64,000 nucleotides of DNA from CAZPUI01 sp964415525. GTDB taxonomy: Bacteria; Acidobacteriota; Holophagae; Holophagales; Holophagaceae. Below the pieces are notes generated by a model that saw nothing but the letters and a program-made list of their open reading frames with translations, was not told the DNA's origin and made no database searches. Numbering within the stretch: the stretch's first letter is position 1; the number at the start of each line of letters is the position of its first letter. Location of the stretch: assembly GCA_964415525.1 (NCBI GenBank), contig CAYQAS010000001.1:15768-79767 (forward strand), given 5' to 3'. The translations under genes were made by a program, and so were the position numbers. Positions 55,807-63,774 of the stretch are shown here, one piece after another.

Positions 55807-58277
55807 GTGGGGATCCGCAGCCGCACGCGGGTGCCTTCGCCTTCGCGGCTCTCCAGCTCCACGCTGCCCCCGTGCCGTTCGAGGCTCTCCTTGACCACGG
55901 CGAGCCCCAGGCCGCTGCCGAAGGACTTGGTGCTGAAGAGGGGCTCGAAGACCTGGGGCAGGTGCGCTTCCGGAATGCCGACGCCGTCGTCCTCTACGCT
56001 GAGCCCAACCTCTCCGACGCCCTGCTCGAGCGTCACGCGGAGGTGGCCTCCGCCCTCTCTGGCCTGGATCGCCTGACAGCCGTTCTCTAGCACGTTGATG
56101 ACCGCCCTGCGCAGGCGCTCACGATCCACATCCAATTCCGGCACCGAACCCAGGTGCCGCTCCAGGACGATCCCCTCCGGCAGCACGTAGTCGTCCAGCA
56201 CTTCCTCGAGCCAGAAGTCGAGGTCCGTGGGTTCGCGGTGCAGCGGGCGGTTCGAGGAGAAGGCGAGCAGTTCCTGCACCAGCCCCTCGCAGCGCAGGAT
56301 GCTCCGCTCCGCGAGGGCCAGCGCCTTCTGTCCCAGGACCTCCGCCTCGGGGGGCAGCCCCTTGCCGAGCGTGAAGAGGCTCGAGCGGATGGCTCCCAGG
56401 GGATTGCGCAGCTCGTGGGCGACGGTGGCGGTGAGCCGACCGAGGGTGCTCAGGCGCTCTCGCATCAGCAGTTCCTGATGTGCCTCCCGCAACTCGAGGG
56501 TGCGCTCCTCCACCAGTTCCTGCAGGCTCTCGCGGTACCGGGCAAGCTCCTCCTCCACCTCGTGGCGGCGAGTCACATCGATGAAGACCTCCAACGTGGC
56601 GGCGCGCCCCTGCAGGTCCAGCTCCTCCTCGTAGAACTCCAGATGCCGCCCCCTGCCCTCGGGCACCACCGTCTGCGCTTGCCCTGGGCCAGGAGCCACC
56701 GCCGCTTCGAGGCACCGGATGAAGGCCTCCGGCCGTCGGCCTCGGACCGTTTCCGGTGTGGCCCCGAAGAAGCTCGCCATTTCAGCGTTCACATACTGCA
56801 CCACGCCGTCCTGCAGGATCCAGGCGCCCACCGGGGCCTGTTCCGCCAGGGCGCGAAAGCGGGTCTCGCTCTCCGCAAGCGCCTGGTAGAGGCCACGAAC
56901 CTGCCGGTAGCGCCCATAGAGCGCCGCCGCCAGCAACACCGCGAGCCCCGTGACACCCAGGATGATGTTCCGCAGGCGGTGGGCGCGGCGCAGGTCTGAC
57001 TCGCGCTCCATCTGGATGCGCTTGAGGAACTGGATCTCCTGGGTCCGCCGCTCCAGCTCCATGCGGTTCTGGATCACGGCGAGCCGCGCCCGGCTTTCCT
57101 CGGAATCAATGAGGGCCTGGAGTCCCACATGCCGCTCGAGTGCTTCCAGGGCAAGGGGAATCTGAGCCGCGCCCTTGTAGACCCGAGCCAGCTCCAGCAG
57201 TGCCTCGGATTCCAACCCCTGCGCCCGCGTCTCCCGGGCGATGCGAGCGGCCCGCTCCAGGTGCTGCTGGGCCTGCTCGAGGTCCCCCCGATGCTTCACG
57301 CAGAGCCCGAGACGGAGCAGCACCGTGGCCACGCCGAAGGGTTCCTCGATCTCCTCTTTCACCCGGAGCGCCTCGCGGAAGAGGGGCTCCGCCTCCGCCC
57401 ACTCGCCCTTGCTGGTGTGAAATTGGCCTTTGCGGATCAGGGTGCTGGAATAGTTCCGCCACCGCTTGTCCCGACGCTGCAGCTCCAGGGCCCGATCGAG
57501 CAGAGCCCGGGCCTCCTCATAGCGTCCCTGCTGCATCAGCAGATCCGACATGTTCTCTTGCAGAATGGAGAGCGTGCCGCGGAACCCCCCGATCTCCGCC
57601 ATGCGCATGCCCTCTTCAAAGGTGCTCCGCGCCTCGTCTCGCAGGCCCAATTCCAACTGAAGCAGGCCGAGATTGTTGCGGAGCTGAGCCTGGTGGTCCG
57701 CCGCTCCCTGCTGCTCGAAGATGCTCCGCGCCCGGTGGAGGTGCTCCAGGGCCCGAGTCAGGTCGCCCAGGGCCCGCAGAACCAGGCCCTTCTCCTCCAG
57801 GCAGCGTGCTCGATCCTCCATCTGCCCCCGAGCCTCGAAGGTGGCCTCGGCACGCTCCAGATGATGCATCGAGGCCGAATACTGACCGAGGTGCCGCTCC
57901 AACCGCCCCTGTTGGCGCAGCCCATGCGCCTCTCGGAGAGGATCCCCCAGGATCGCGGCGATGGCGATGGCCTGCTGCACCTGGGCCTGTCCTGATCGGA
58001 AGTGCCCCTGGGCGCCCGCACATTCCGAGGCGAGCAGAAGCAGGTCGCAGTGTTCTCGGGAATTCGGCACCAGGCCAGGACCCCGAAGCGCCTGATCGAC
58101 CATTCGAGTGGCAGCCTCCAGATCCGTTCGGTGGAGCAGCCTGGCCTGGACGATGACCTCCTGGGGAGCCGGTGGCGTGGCGGCGACCGCCCCGACGAGC
58201 ATCAGGATGGCGGCCATGGAACAGAGCCTTCGGCGCCCGCCCAGAGCCTTCCAAAGCCCCGCTGCCGTTCGGACCAT
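55803..58277 (-). CDS. TPR-containing sensor histidine kinase with PAS domain
   Basis: An 824-residue membrane kinase. A signal/TM at about 18-34 precedes an extracytoplasmic array of about eight TPRs (40-390; e.g. 'GQYSASMHHLERAEATFEARG', 'GRYEEARALLDRALELQRRD'). A coiled coil, one TM at about 437-455, a PAS domain (470-575, 'FRALAEQAPVGAWILQDGV') and a coiled-coil linker follow. The kinase core has acceptor His near 621 ('TATVAHELRNPLGAI') and ATPase boxes 'NVLENGCQAI', 'DDGVGIPE' and 'SGLGLAVVKE'. The ATG at 58277 follows GGGAGG by 5 bases. It is convergent with the LuxR regulator. The periplasmic TPR array suggests protein-ligand sensing; the signal is unknown. Confidence 0.92.
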   Translation of the reverse strand: MVRTAAGLWKALGGRRRLCSMAAILMLVGAVAATPPAPQEVIVQARLLHRTDLEAATRMVDQALRGPGLVPNSREHCDLLLLASECAGAQGHFRSGQAQVQQAIAIAAILGDPLREAHGLRQQGRLERHLGQYSASMHHLERAEATFEARGQMEDRARCLEEKGLVLRALGDLTRALEHLHRARSIFEQQGAADHQAQLRNNLGLLQLELGLRDEARSTFEEGMRMAEIGGFRGTLSILQENMSDLLMQQGRYEEARALLDRALELQRRDKRWRNYSSTLIRKGQFHTSKGEWAEAEPLFREALRVKEEIEEPFGVATVLLRLGLCVKHRGDLEQAQQHLERAARIARETRAQGLESEALLELARVYKGAAQIPLALEALERHVGLQALIDSEESRARLAVIQNRMELERRTQEIQFLKRIQMERESDLRRAHRLRNIILGVTGLAVLLAAALYGRYRQVRGLYQALAESETRFRALAEQAPVGAWILQDGVVQYVNAEMASFFGATPETVRGRRPEAFIRCLEAAVAPGPGQAQTVVPEGRGRHLEFYEEELDLQGRAATLEVFIDVTRRHEVEEELARYRESLQELVEERTLELREAHQELLMRERLSTLGRLTATVAHELRNPLGAIRSSLFTLGKGLPPEAEVLGQKALALAERSILRCEGLVQELLAFSSNRPLHREPTDLDFWLEEVLDDYVLPEGIVLERHLGSVPELDVDRERLRRAVINVLENGCQAIQAREGGGHLRVTLEQGVGEVGLSVEDDGVGIPEAHLPQVFEPLFSTKSFGSGLGLAVVKESLERHGGSVELESREGEGTRVRLRIPT

Positions 58278-58354
58278 TGCCGCCTCCCAGGTTCCAGTAT
58301 CGGGCAGGCGCGGGCCGGGCCTGGGTCAACCCTTGGTTGTCATTTTTCGAGGCC

Positions 58355-59107
58355 TTAGCCCTGGAGCACGCCGCCGTCGAGGTTCAGGCACTGTCCCACC
58401 TGGGTCGTGTTGGCGGGATCCAGCAGCCACGCGAGGCCCCGGGCGACCTCTTCCACCGTGAAGAACCGACCCATGGGCACGTCCTTCTCCAGGCGGCGGC
58501 GGGCCTCCGCGGGCGCCACGCCCATCTGCCCCGCAATCTCCACCACGCGGCCTCGGGCCATCTCCGTATCGATCCAGCCCGGGGCGATGGCGTTCACGGT
58601 GATGCCCCGGGGCAGCAGTTCCAGGGCCAAGGCCTTGGTGAGGCCGATGACACCGTGCTTCGCGGCCACGTACGCCGCCGCCTGGGGCACGCCGAAGCGG
58701 CCCAGGACACTGGAGACGAAGACGATGCGCCCGCCGTCGCCCATGCGCGGCACGAAGGCTCGTGCGGTGTTCCAGGCGCTCGTGAGGTTGCCCGCGAGGA
58801 TGGCGTCGAAGGCCGCGTCCGAATCCGCATCGACCGGTGTATCCCCCGCCACACCCGCCGCCGCGACGAGGGCATCAAGAACAGGCAGTTCCGCCGCCAA
58901 GGCGCCCAGCGCGGCCCGATCCAGCAGGTCGACGACCGCCACGCGGGCCGTACCGCCTCTCGCCCTTACGCCCTCCGCCGTCTCCTGGAGGGCTGCCGCA
59001 TCCCGCCCCAGGAGCCAGCAGGTCGCCCGTTCCAGATCCGCATGGTGGAAGGCCACGGCCCGCCCCAGGCCGCGGGAGGCGCCGGTGATGAGGATGGTGC
59101 GGGACAT
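58355..59107 (-). CDS. short-chain dehydrogenase/reductase
   Basis: A 250-residue classical SDR: 'TGASRGLGRAVAF' nucleotide motif near 8, 'VAAAGVAG' (family NNAG variant with Ala-Ala) near 81, catalytic Ser near 132-133 ('VFVSSVLGRFG'), Tyr near 146 and Lys near 150 ('YVAAKHG'), and 'APGWIDTEMARG' near 185. It should be an NAD(P)H-dependent oxidoreductase of the FabG type, acting on a 3-oxoacyl, alcohol or sugar substrate. The ATG at 59107 follows TGGAGG; the upstream extension covers repeat-like sequence and is rejected. A hairpin separates it from the upstream gene, so it may have its own promoter. Confidence 0.92.
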   Translation of the reverse strand: MSRTILITGASRGLGRAVAFHHADLERATCWLLGRDAAALQETAEGVRARGGTARVAVVDLLDRAALGALAAELPVLDALVAAAGVAGDTPVDADSDAAFDAILAGNLTSAWNTARAFVPRMGDGGRIVFVSSVLGRFGVPQAAAYVAAKHGVIGLTKALALELLPRGITVNAIAPGWIDTEMARGRVVEIAGQMGVAPAEARRRLEKDVPMGRFFTVEEVARGLAWLLDPANTTQVGQCLNLDGGVLQG

Positions 59108-59181
59108 GGAACCTCCAGATGCCTGAGATGAGAGGGGGACCGCCTGCTCGCTGCGCTCGCGATGGCCCCCCTTGGACCCCC

Positions 59182-59214
59182 ACATGGTGGGCGGGCAGAG
59201 CCCGCCCACCATGT
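59182..59214 (-). terminator. 14-bp perfect hairpin between the unknown secreted gene and the SDR gene
   Basis: ACATGGTGGGCGGG (59182-59195) pairs fully with CCCGCCCACCATGT (59201-59214) across a 5-base loop, 15 bases past the secreted-protein stop on the - strand. There is no T tract. It may be a Rho-independent-like terminator or part of the dispersed GGGGGACCGCC repeat that follows at 59133-59180. Confidence 0.55.
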
Positions 59215-59229
59215 CGACTTGGATGCCGT

Positions 59230-59973
59230 CTACTGCGCGGTGAACGCGTAGACCGTGTGGCTCTGCACCTCACCGACGATGGGCAGGGTGTTGTGCTCCT
59301 TCTTCTCCCGGCGGGCCACCACCAGGCGGTCCCCGACCTTGGCGTAGGTCGTGTTCGTCTCCGTGCGGTTCTCAATGGTCATCAGCATCACGCTGGCCTT
59401 CACGTACGAGGTCTCCCGGGACGCCAGGGGGAAGCCCGCCTCATTCACCCAGACCTGGAGGCGCGACTCGAACTTCTTCACCCGCTTGCGGTCCTCCTCC
59501 GTCATGGGCTTCAGCCCCGGCTCCAGGGTCAGGAGGCGGGCGGACTGGCCGTTCCAGGGTTCGGCCTTCTCCTCGAGCAGCTTGGCGCGCTCCAGGTCTC
59601 GGAGCAGCGGCGCCGCAGCGCTCACCTGGGCCAGCACGGTGGTGGGCCGGGCCTTGCCCAGAGCCTCCTCCAGCGGCGTTTTCGCCTTGGGATCCTTCTC
59701 CTGGAGCTTGGCCTCCTGCTCCAGCTGCTGAATCACGCCGCGGGACCAGATGAGGCGGAGCCCCTGGGGACCGTCCTCCACCCACACGGAGCCGCTGCCC
59801 TGGCTTTCCTCCACCTCCTTGCCCTTGCCACCCTTGGCCCAGGTCCTGAGTTCGAGGTTGCCCTTCACGGCGGCGGTGCCAGGGAGACGGCCGAGTTGCT
59901 CTTTCAACTGAACGAAACCGTCCGCCTGGAGGGAGAGCTGAGCGAAGAGGACGAGGGGAAGCAGGGCACGCAC
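59230..59973 (-). CDS. secreted protein of unknown function, LolA-like size and composition
   Basis: A 247-residue exported protein with a signal peptide in residues 1-17 (cleavage near Leu-Gln-Ala). The mature part has charged amphipathic strands and helices ('LELRTWAKGGKGKEVEESQGSG', 'GLKPMTEEDRKRVKKFESRLQVWVNEAG', 'SVMLMTIENRTETNTTYAKVGDRLV') resembling LolA/outer-membrane-lipoprotein-sorting folds in size and topology, but I see no decisive motif. A GTG at 59973 with GGAGG 4 bases upstream is chosen over an upstream ATG. It lies downstream of the CPBP protease gene, 60 bases away. Confidence 0.6.
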   Translation of the reverse strand: MRALLPLVLFAQLSLQADGFVQLKEQLGRLPGTAAVKGNLELRTWAKGGKGKEVEESQGSGSVWVEDGPQGLRLIWSRGVIQQLEQEAKLQEKDPKAKTPLEEALGKARPTTVLAQVSAAAPLLRDLERAKLLEEKAEPWNGQSARLLTLEPGLKPMTEEDRKRVKKFESRLQVWVNEAGFPLASRETSYVKASVMLMTIENRTETNTTYAKVGDRLVVARREKKEHNTLPIVGEVQSHTVYAFTAQ

Positions 59974-60033
59974 GAGACCTCCAGTGGGATGTGGAACCAC
60001 GACCGAACCTAGGCTCGATCGATGAATCGAGCC

Positions 60034-60894
60034 TTAAGCCCCTGCCTCGGAATCAACCGACCCGAACTGACGCCGAGCGAACCACACGATGGCGGCGAAA
60101 CACACCAAAGCGCATGCCAGGGTGGCCTCCAGCCCAAAGGCGCCGCCGTGGAGCCACAGCGCCTTGCCCTCCACCGGTACGGCCTTGAGGAAGGAAGGCA
60201 ACGCATTGCCGCTCACGCCGAAGCCGAGGATCGGCCCCTGGGTGAAATTCCACGCGAAGTGGGCCCCGATGGCGAGGGCGAGGCTGCCGGTGGCGCGCCA
60301 CATGACGCCGAAGAGCAGCCCCGCCAAGGCGATGTTGGCGGTGGACCAGAAGCGGATCACGCCTTCCTGATGGGGATTGCCTAGGTGGATGGCGGCAAAC
60401 AGGAGCCCCAGCACCAGCTGCGCGGGCCAGAAGCCCCAGCTCTCCACAAGCCGCTGGAAGGGATAGCCGCGGAAGAGCAGCTCCTCATGGAACGCCACCA
60501 CGGCAAACAAGCCGAAGGCCCAGAGGATCGCCCCGGGTTGGACGGCGGCCATCTCCCAACGCACGGCACCGGTACCCCATGCCACAGCGGCGGCGGCCAG
60601 CTGCAAGCCCGCGCCCCAGGCAGCCCCCAGGCCGAGTTCCCGGCACCAGCGGCGATCCAGGGCCAAACCGACTGCGGCCAGGGGATGGCCTTCGCCTTTC
60701 AGAAACAGGAACGTGAGCCCCAGCGCGACACCGAGTTCGAGCGTCTTGCTCAGCAGCAGATGCCCCCGCAGGTCCACGAACAGCGCGAAGGGCAGACTGC
60801 AGAGGAAGGTCACGAAGGGCACCGCCAGGATGAAGAGCAGGGCCATCCAGCCCGGCCGCATCCCGCCGTGGTCGTCGGTGAAGAGGCTCGTCAC
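60034..60894 (-). CDS. CPBP-family intramembrane metalloprotease
   Basis: A 286-residue polytopic protein (about seven or eight TM) with the three CPBP/Abi motifs: Glu-Glu-x3-Arg ('FHEELLFRGYPF') near 137, a His motif ('AAIHLGN') near 167 and the second His motif ('GAHFAWNFTQG') near 213. These form the active site of Rce1/CAAX-like intramembrane proteases. It overlaps the TPR gene upstream by 4 bases (ATGA). It is similar along its whole length to the CPBP gene at 62833 (shared 'GLALDRR', 'FRGYxFQRLVE', 'WNxxQGPxxGF'), so the two are paralogs. The substrate is unknown. Confidence 0.92.
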   Translation of the reverse strand: MTSLFTDDHGGMRPGWMALLFILAVPFVTFLCSLPFALFVDLRGHLLLSKTLELGVALGLTFLFLKGEGHPLAAVGLALDRRWCRELGLGAAWGAGLQLAAAAVAWGTGAVRWEMAAVQPGAILWAFGLFAVVAFHEELLFRGYPFQRLVESWGFWPAQLVLGLLFAAIHLGNPHQEGVIRFWSTANIALAGLLFGVMWRATGSLALAIGAHFAWNFTQGPILGFGVSGNALPSFLKAVPVEGKALWLHGGAFGLEATLACALVCFAAIVWFARRQFGSVDSEAGA

Positions 60895-61487
60895 TTGGCG
60901 TTCTCGGCGCAGGCCTTGGCCAGAGCGATCCAGACCTCATCCCCCGTGGGTTGCAGCGCCACGGCCTTCTCGAACCACACCGTCGCCAGCTCCCGCTGTC
61001 CGGCATTGAGCGCCGCGGCGCCATAGCCCACACAGAGGCTCCAGTCCTTTGGACTCGCCGTCAGGGCCTTGTCCTGCAGCGCCGTGGCCTCCGCGAGCTT
61101 GCCGTGAATCAGCAGTAGGCCCGCGGCCTTCGACGCCGCCTCCGCGCTGCGCCGACCCTTCACCGCCATGACCGCCAGCACCGGCAACGCCTTCTCCGGG
61201 TGCCCCGCCTCCAGCCAGGCCGCGCCCACCGCCAGCCGCGCCTCGGGATCGCCCTCCTCCAGGGCGCGCCGGAAGGCGTCCTCCGCCCGCTCCCGCTCCC
61301 CCGCCTTCAGGTAGATCCGTCCGCAGGCCGCCAGCAGCATCGCGTCGGGCACCCGCTGCACCCGCGACTTGTCCGCCGCTTCGACCGCGACGGTCTTGAG
61401 ATCCCGGGCGAAGAAGTCCTTGCGGAGCCCCTCGGGCCGTTGGGCGGCGAGTGGAAGGCAGAGGGCCAGCAGGAGGGGAGCACGCAT
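60891..61487 (-). CDS. secreted TPR protein
   Basis: A 198-residue exported protein: signal peptide 1-15 (cleavage near Leu-Ala-Ala-Gln) and four or five TPR-like repeats ('GRIYLKAGERERAEDAFRRALEEGDPEA', 'GAAWLEAGHPEKALPVLAVMA', 'LLIHGKLAEATALQDKALTASPKDW', 'LNAGQRELATVWFEKAVALQPTG'). It has no enzymatic domain. It overlaps the CPBP gene by 4 bases, so it is its co-translated partner; it may be a substrate adaptor or periplasmic scaffold. It follows the phosphatase-superfamily gene by 48 bases and is probably in the same operon. Confidence 0.82.
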   Translation of the reverse strand: MRAPLLLALCLPLAAQRPEGLRKDFFARDLKTVAVEAADKSRVQRVPDAMLLAACGRIYLKAGERERAEDAFRRALEEGDPEARLAVGAAWLEAGHPEKALPVLAVMAVKGRRSAEAASKAAGLLLIHGKLAEATALQDKALTASPKDWSLCVGYGAAALNAGQRELATVWFEKAVALQPTGDEVWIALAKACAENAK

Positions 61488-61535
61488 GGGGAACCTCGCG
61501 AGGGAAAGACGGAATCGATTATCCGATGGGGCGGG

Positions 61536-62684
61536 TCACTTTGCCGCCTTACCTGCATTCGGCAAGATGCCCCAGGGCTTCCCGTCCGGCGCCTCGCGCC
61601 AGCGGATGCCCAGCCACGCCGCCACCGTGGGTGCCACCTGGGTCATGGACACCATGCCGAGCTCGCCCTCCCCGGCGCCGAACACCAGCAGGCAGGCCCG
61701 CAGGGCGGCTTCGTCCCGCATCGAGCCATGGGCTCCGGCGCGACCATAGGTTTCCTTCGCCACGTCCTCGTCCGTGGCCCCCGCACTCAACCAGCTCTCC
61801 GCGGGCGCCTGCACCAGCACCTGCCCGGCGCGCGGATGGGGCAGGGTCGCCGCAGAGGGCCAGGCGTCGAGCCCCGCCGCCCGGAGCTTCGCGATCAACG
61901 CCGGGGCGCGGAGCGGATCTTCCAGGGTCAGCGTCGCGCTGCGGCCATGGGCGATCCAGCGGCCCCGTTCGTCCTTCAGCAAGGTGGCGAGGGAGACGCC
62001 GTTCGGCACCCGGACCATGCCATGGTCCGCGGTGAAGACGATGCGCAGGTCGGTGTGTCGCTTGAGCAACTTCCCCACCCAGGGAGCGAGGGCCCGGTCG
62101 ATGGCCTGGAGGCGCGCCCGGTGCACGGGGCTGCCGGGGCCATGCAGGTGGCCCGCCTCGTCCGTGCCCGGAAAGTAGGCCATGACGAGGCGTGCGCCGT
62201 CCGTCAGGGCCTGATCCACGAAGGCCATGGCCTCGGCATCGCCGCCGCCACTCCGGAACGGTTCCTGACGCCACGCGGGCTGGTCCCGCCAGGCCGCCTC
62301 GCCACAGGGCCACTGGTAGACCGCTGTGCGCACGCCAGCACGGGTAGCCGCCACCCACAGCGGCTCGCGTTGGAGGTAACGCGCCAGGGCCGTGTGGGGC
62401 ACGAAGCCCAACTCGGGATCCACGAAGCTGTTGCCCAGGATGCCGTGATGCTCTGGGAGACAGCCGGTGGCGAGGGTCGCGTGGCCGTTGAAGGTGGTGG
62501 AGGGATGGGGCGGCAGGCTCGCGCCCCGCAGCCCGCGCTTCGCCAGCGCCCAGAGCCTCGGCGTGGTGGCGGCACTCACCTGCTCCGCCCCCAGGCCGTC
62601 GTGGCTCATCAGGAGCACCCGAGGCTCGGCGGACCCGAGCGCGAGGGTGCAACAGAGGAACAGCAGGCAGAGGAGGTGGCGCAT
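61536..62684 (-). CDS. alkaline-phosphatase-superfamily hydrolase (nucleotide pyrophosphatase/phosphodiesterase-like)
   Basis: A 382-residue exported enzyme with a signal peptide 1-19. The metal and nucleophile motifs of the NPP type are visible: Asp in 'LLMSHDGLGAEQ' near 29, nucleophile Thr near 64 in 'HPSTTFNGHATLATG', 'AYFPGTDEAGHLHGP' near 160 and 'VFTADHGMVRVP' near 215, with a final His in 'GAHGSM'. It should hydrolyse a phosphodiester or phosphomonoester in the periplasm using two zinc ions. It precedes the TPR and CPBP genes; a joint role is possible but unproven. Substrate specificity cannot be read from the motifs. Confidence 0.88.
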   Translation of the reverse strand: MRHLLCLLFLCCTLALGSAEPRVLLMSHDGLGAEQVSAATTPRLWALAKRGLRGASLPPHPSTTFNGHATLATGCLPEHHGILGNSFVDPELGFVPHTALARYLQREPLWVAATRAGVRTAVYQWPCGEAAWRDQPAWRQEPFRSGGGDAEAMAFVDQALTDGARLVMAYFPGTDEAGHLHGPGSPVHRARLQAIDRALAPWVGKLLKRHTDLRIVFTADHGMVRVPNGVSLATLLKDERGRWIAHGRSATLTLEDPLRAPALIAKLRAAGLDAWPSAATLPHPRAGQVLVQAPAESWLSAGATDEDVAKETYGRAGAHGSMRDEAALRACLLVFGAGEGELGMVSMTQVAPTVAAWLGIRWREAPDGKPWGILPNAGKAAK

Positions 62685-62685
62685 G

Positions 62686-62815
62686 CCCCCAGTCTATCGG
62701 TCGCTCCACCGGAGCGACCTCCCGCTCGCCGACGCTTCGCGGAGCTGGGGCCCCCAGTCTGTCGGTCGCTCCACCGGAGCGACCTCCCGCTCGCCGACGT
62801 CTCGCTGAGCCGGGG
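62686..62815. repeat. two tandem copies of a 65-base repeat
   Basis: Copies begin at 62686 and 62751 with CCCCCAGTCT and are about 90 percent alike. Each contains a 9-bp palindrome GGTCGCTCC-ACC-GGAGCGACC (62699-62719 and 62764-62784) followed by TCCCGCTCGCCGACG. The array fills the gap between the phosphatase-superfamily gene and the second CPBP gene. Confidence 0.8.
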
Positions 62816-62832
62816 CCCCGAGCTGAAAGGGC

Positions 62833-63675
62833 TCAGCTCTGTCGTGGTTTCATCCGCGCCAACAGCATGATGGGGATCAGCAGCACGAGCGTGCCGGGCA
62901 GGCTGGCTTCCAATCCGAAGACACCACCCGTGAGCCAGTCGGGTCGACCGTGCAACACGGGCTTCAGCCAGCCACCCGATCCCGTGCCGCTCACCTGAAA
63001 GCCGAAGAGCGGGCCCTGGACCCAGTTCCAGGCGAAATGGATGCCGATGGGCAGGCCGAGGCTGCGGGTCCGCTCCCAGGCAAGACCCAGCAGCACGGCC
63101 GCCAGGGCGATGTTGACCGTGGCCCAGGCCTTGGTGGCGCCCGCCATGCCCGGATTGCCCCAATGGATCAACGCGAACGCGGCCCCGCCCAGGGCCAGGG
63201 CGATCTTCAGACCGACGCCCTCCACCAGCCGTTGGAAGAGGTAGCCGCGGAAGAGCAGTTCCTCCATCACCGCCACGCCCATCATCCCGAGGACGGACAG
63301 GGCCAACCTCCCAGCCGTGGCCTTCGGAGATAGCGTCCAATGGAAGCCACCCGCCAGCCATACCAGGAGGGCGGCTCCACTGATAAGGGCCGCACCCACC
63401 GCCACGCCAGTGAGCAAACCGACGCCAAGGCGACGATCGAGGGCCAGGCCTAGATCGCGCAACGGTCGGCGCTCCACCTTGAGGGCCAGGAGGCTGACCC
63501 CCAGCAGTAAGAAGGTGGGGGTGTAGTGGGAGGTCAGCACTCGAGGATGCCCCAACCACATGGACACCAGGGCCAGGAGCGACATGACCAGACAGAGCGC
63601 CAGACTGAAGAGGAGCATGCGCCAGCCATTGCGCAGGCCGGATTCTGGGTTCAGGAAGGTGGAACGGACGGTCAT
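62833..63675 (-). CDS. CPBP-family intramembrane metalloprotease (paralog)
   Basis: A 280-residue polytopic protein with intact CPBP motifs: 'VMEELLFRGYLFQRLVE' near 140, 'ALIHWGN' near 168 and 'GIHFAWNWVQGP' near 216. It is a whole-length paralog of the gene at 60034. The ATG at 63675 follows AAGGAG by 6 bases; an ATG five codons further upstream lies inside that ribosome site and is rejected. The gene stands between the carboxyltransferase gene, which ends with a terminator, and the tandem repeat, so it is probably a single unit. The substrate is unknown. Confidence 0.92.
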   Translation of the reverse strand: MTVRSTFLNPESGLRNGWRMLLFSLALCLVMSLLALVSMWLGHPRVLTSHYTPTFLLLGVSLLALKVERRPLRDLGLALDRRLGVGLLTGVAVGAALISGAALLVWLAGGFHWTLSPKATAGRLALSVLGMMGVAVMEELLFRGYLFQRLVEGVGLKIALALGGAAFALIHWGNPGMAGATKAWATVNIALAAVLLGLAWERTRSLGLPIGIHFAWNWVQGPLFGFQVSGTGSGGWLKPVLHGRPDWLTGGVFGLEASLPGTLVLLIPIMLLARMKPRQS

Positions 63676-63725
63676 GCAAAACTCCTTCAAGCCGCTACGA
63701 TCCCAAGCGGCCCAGGCTTACTTCA

Positions 63726-63756
63726 AATAAAAGCGCGGCGCCGGAGCGCCGCGCTT
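63726..63756 (-). terminator. Rho-independent terminator of the carboxyltransferase gene
   Basis: An 11-bp stem AAGCGCGGCGC/GCGCCGCGCTT (63731-63741 with 63746-63756) has a 4-base loop. On the - strand it is followed by TTATTTG, and it lies 18 bases past the stop codon. Confidence 0.88.
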
Positions 63757-63774
63757 CCTATGAAGAGAAATCGA

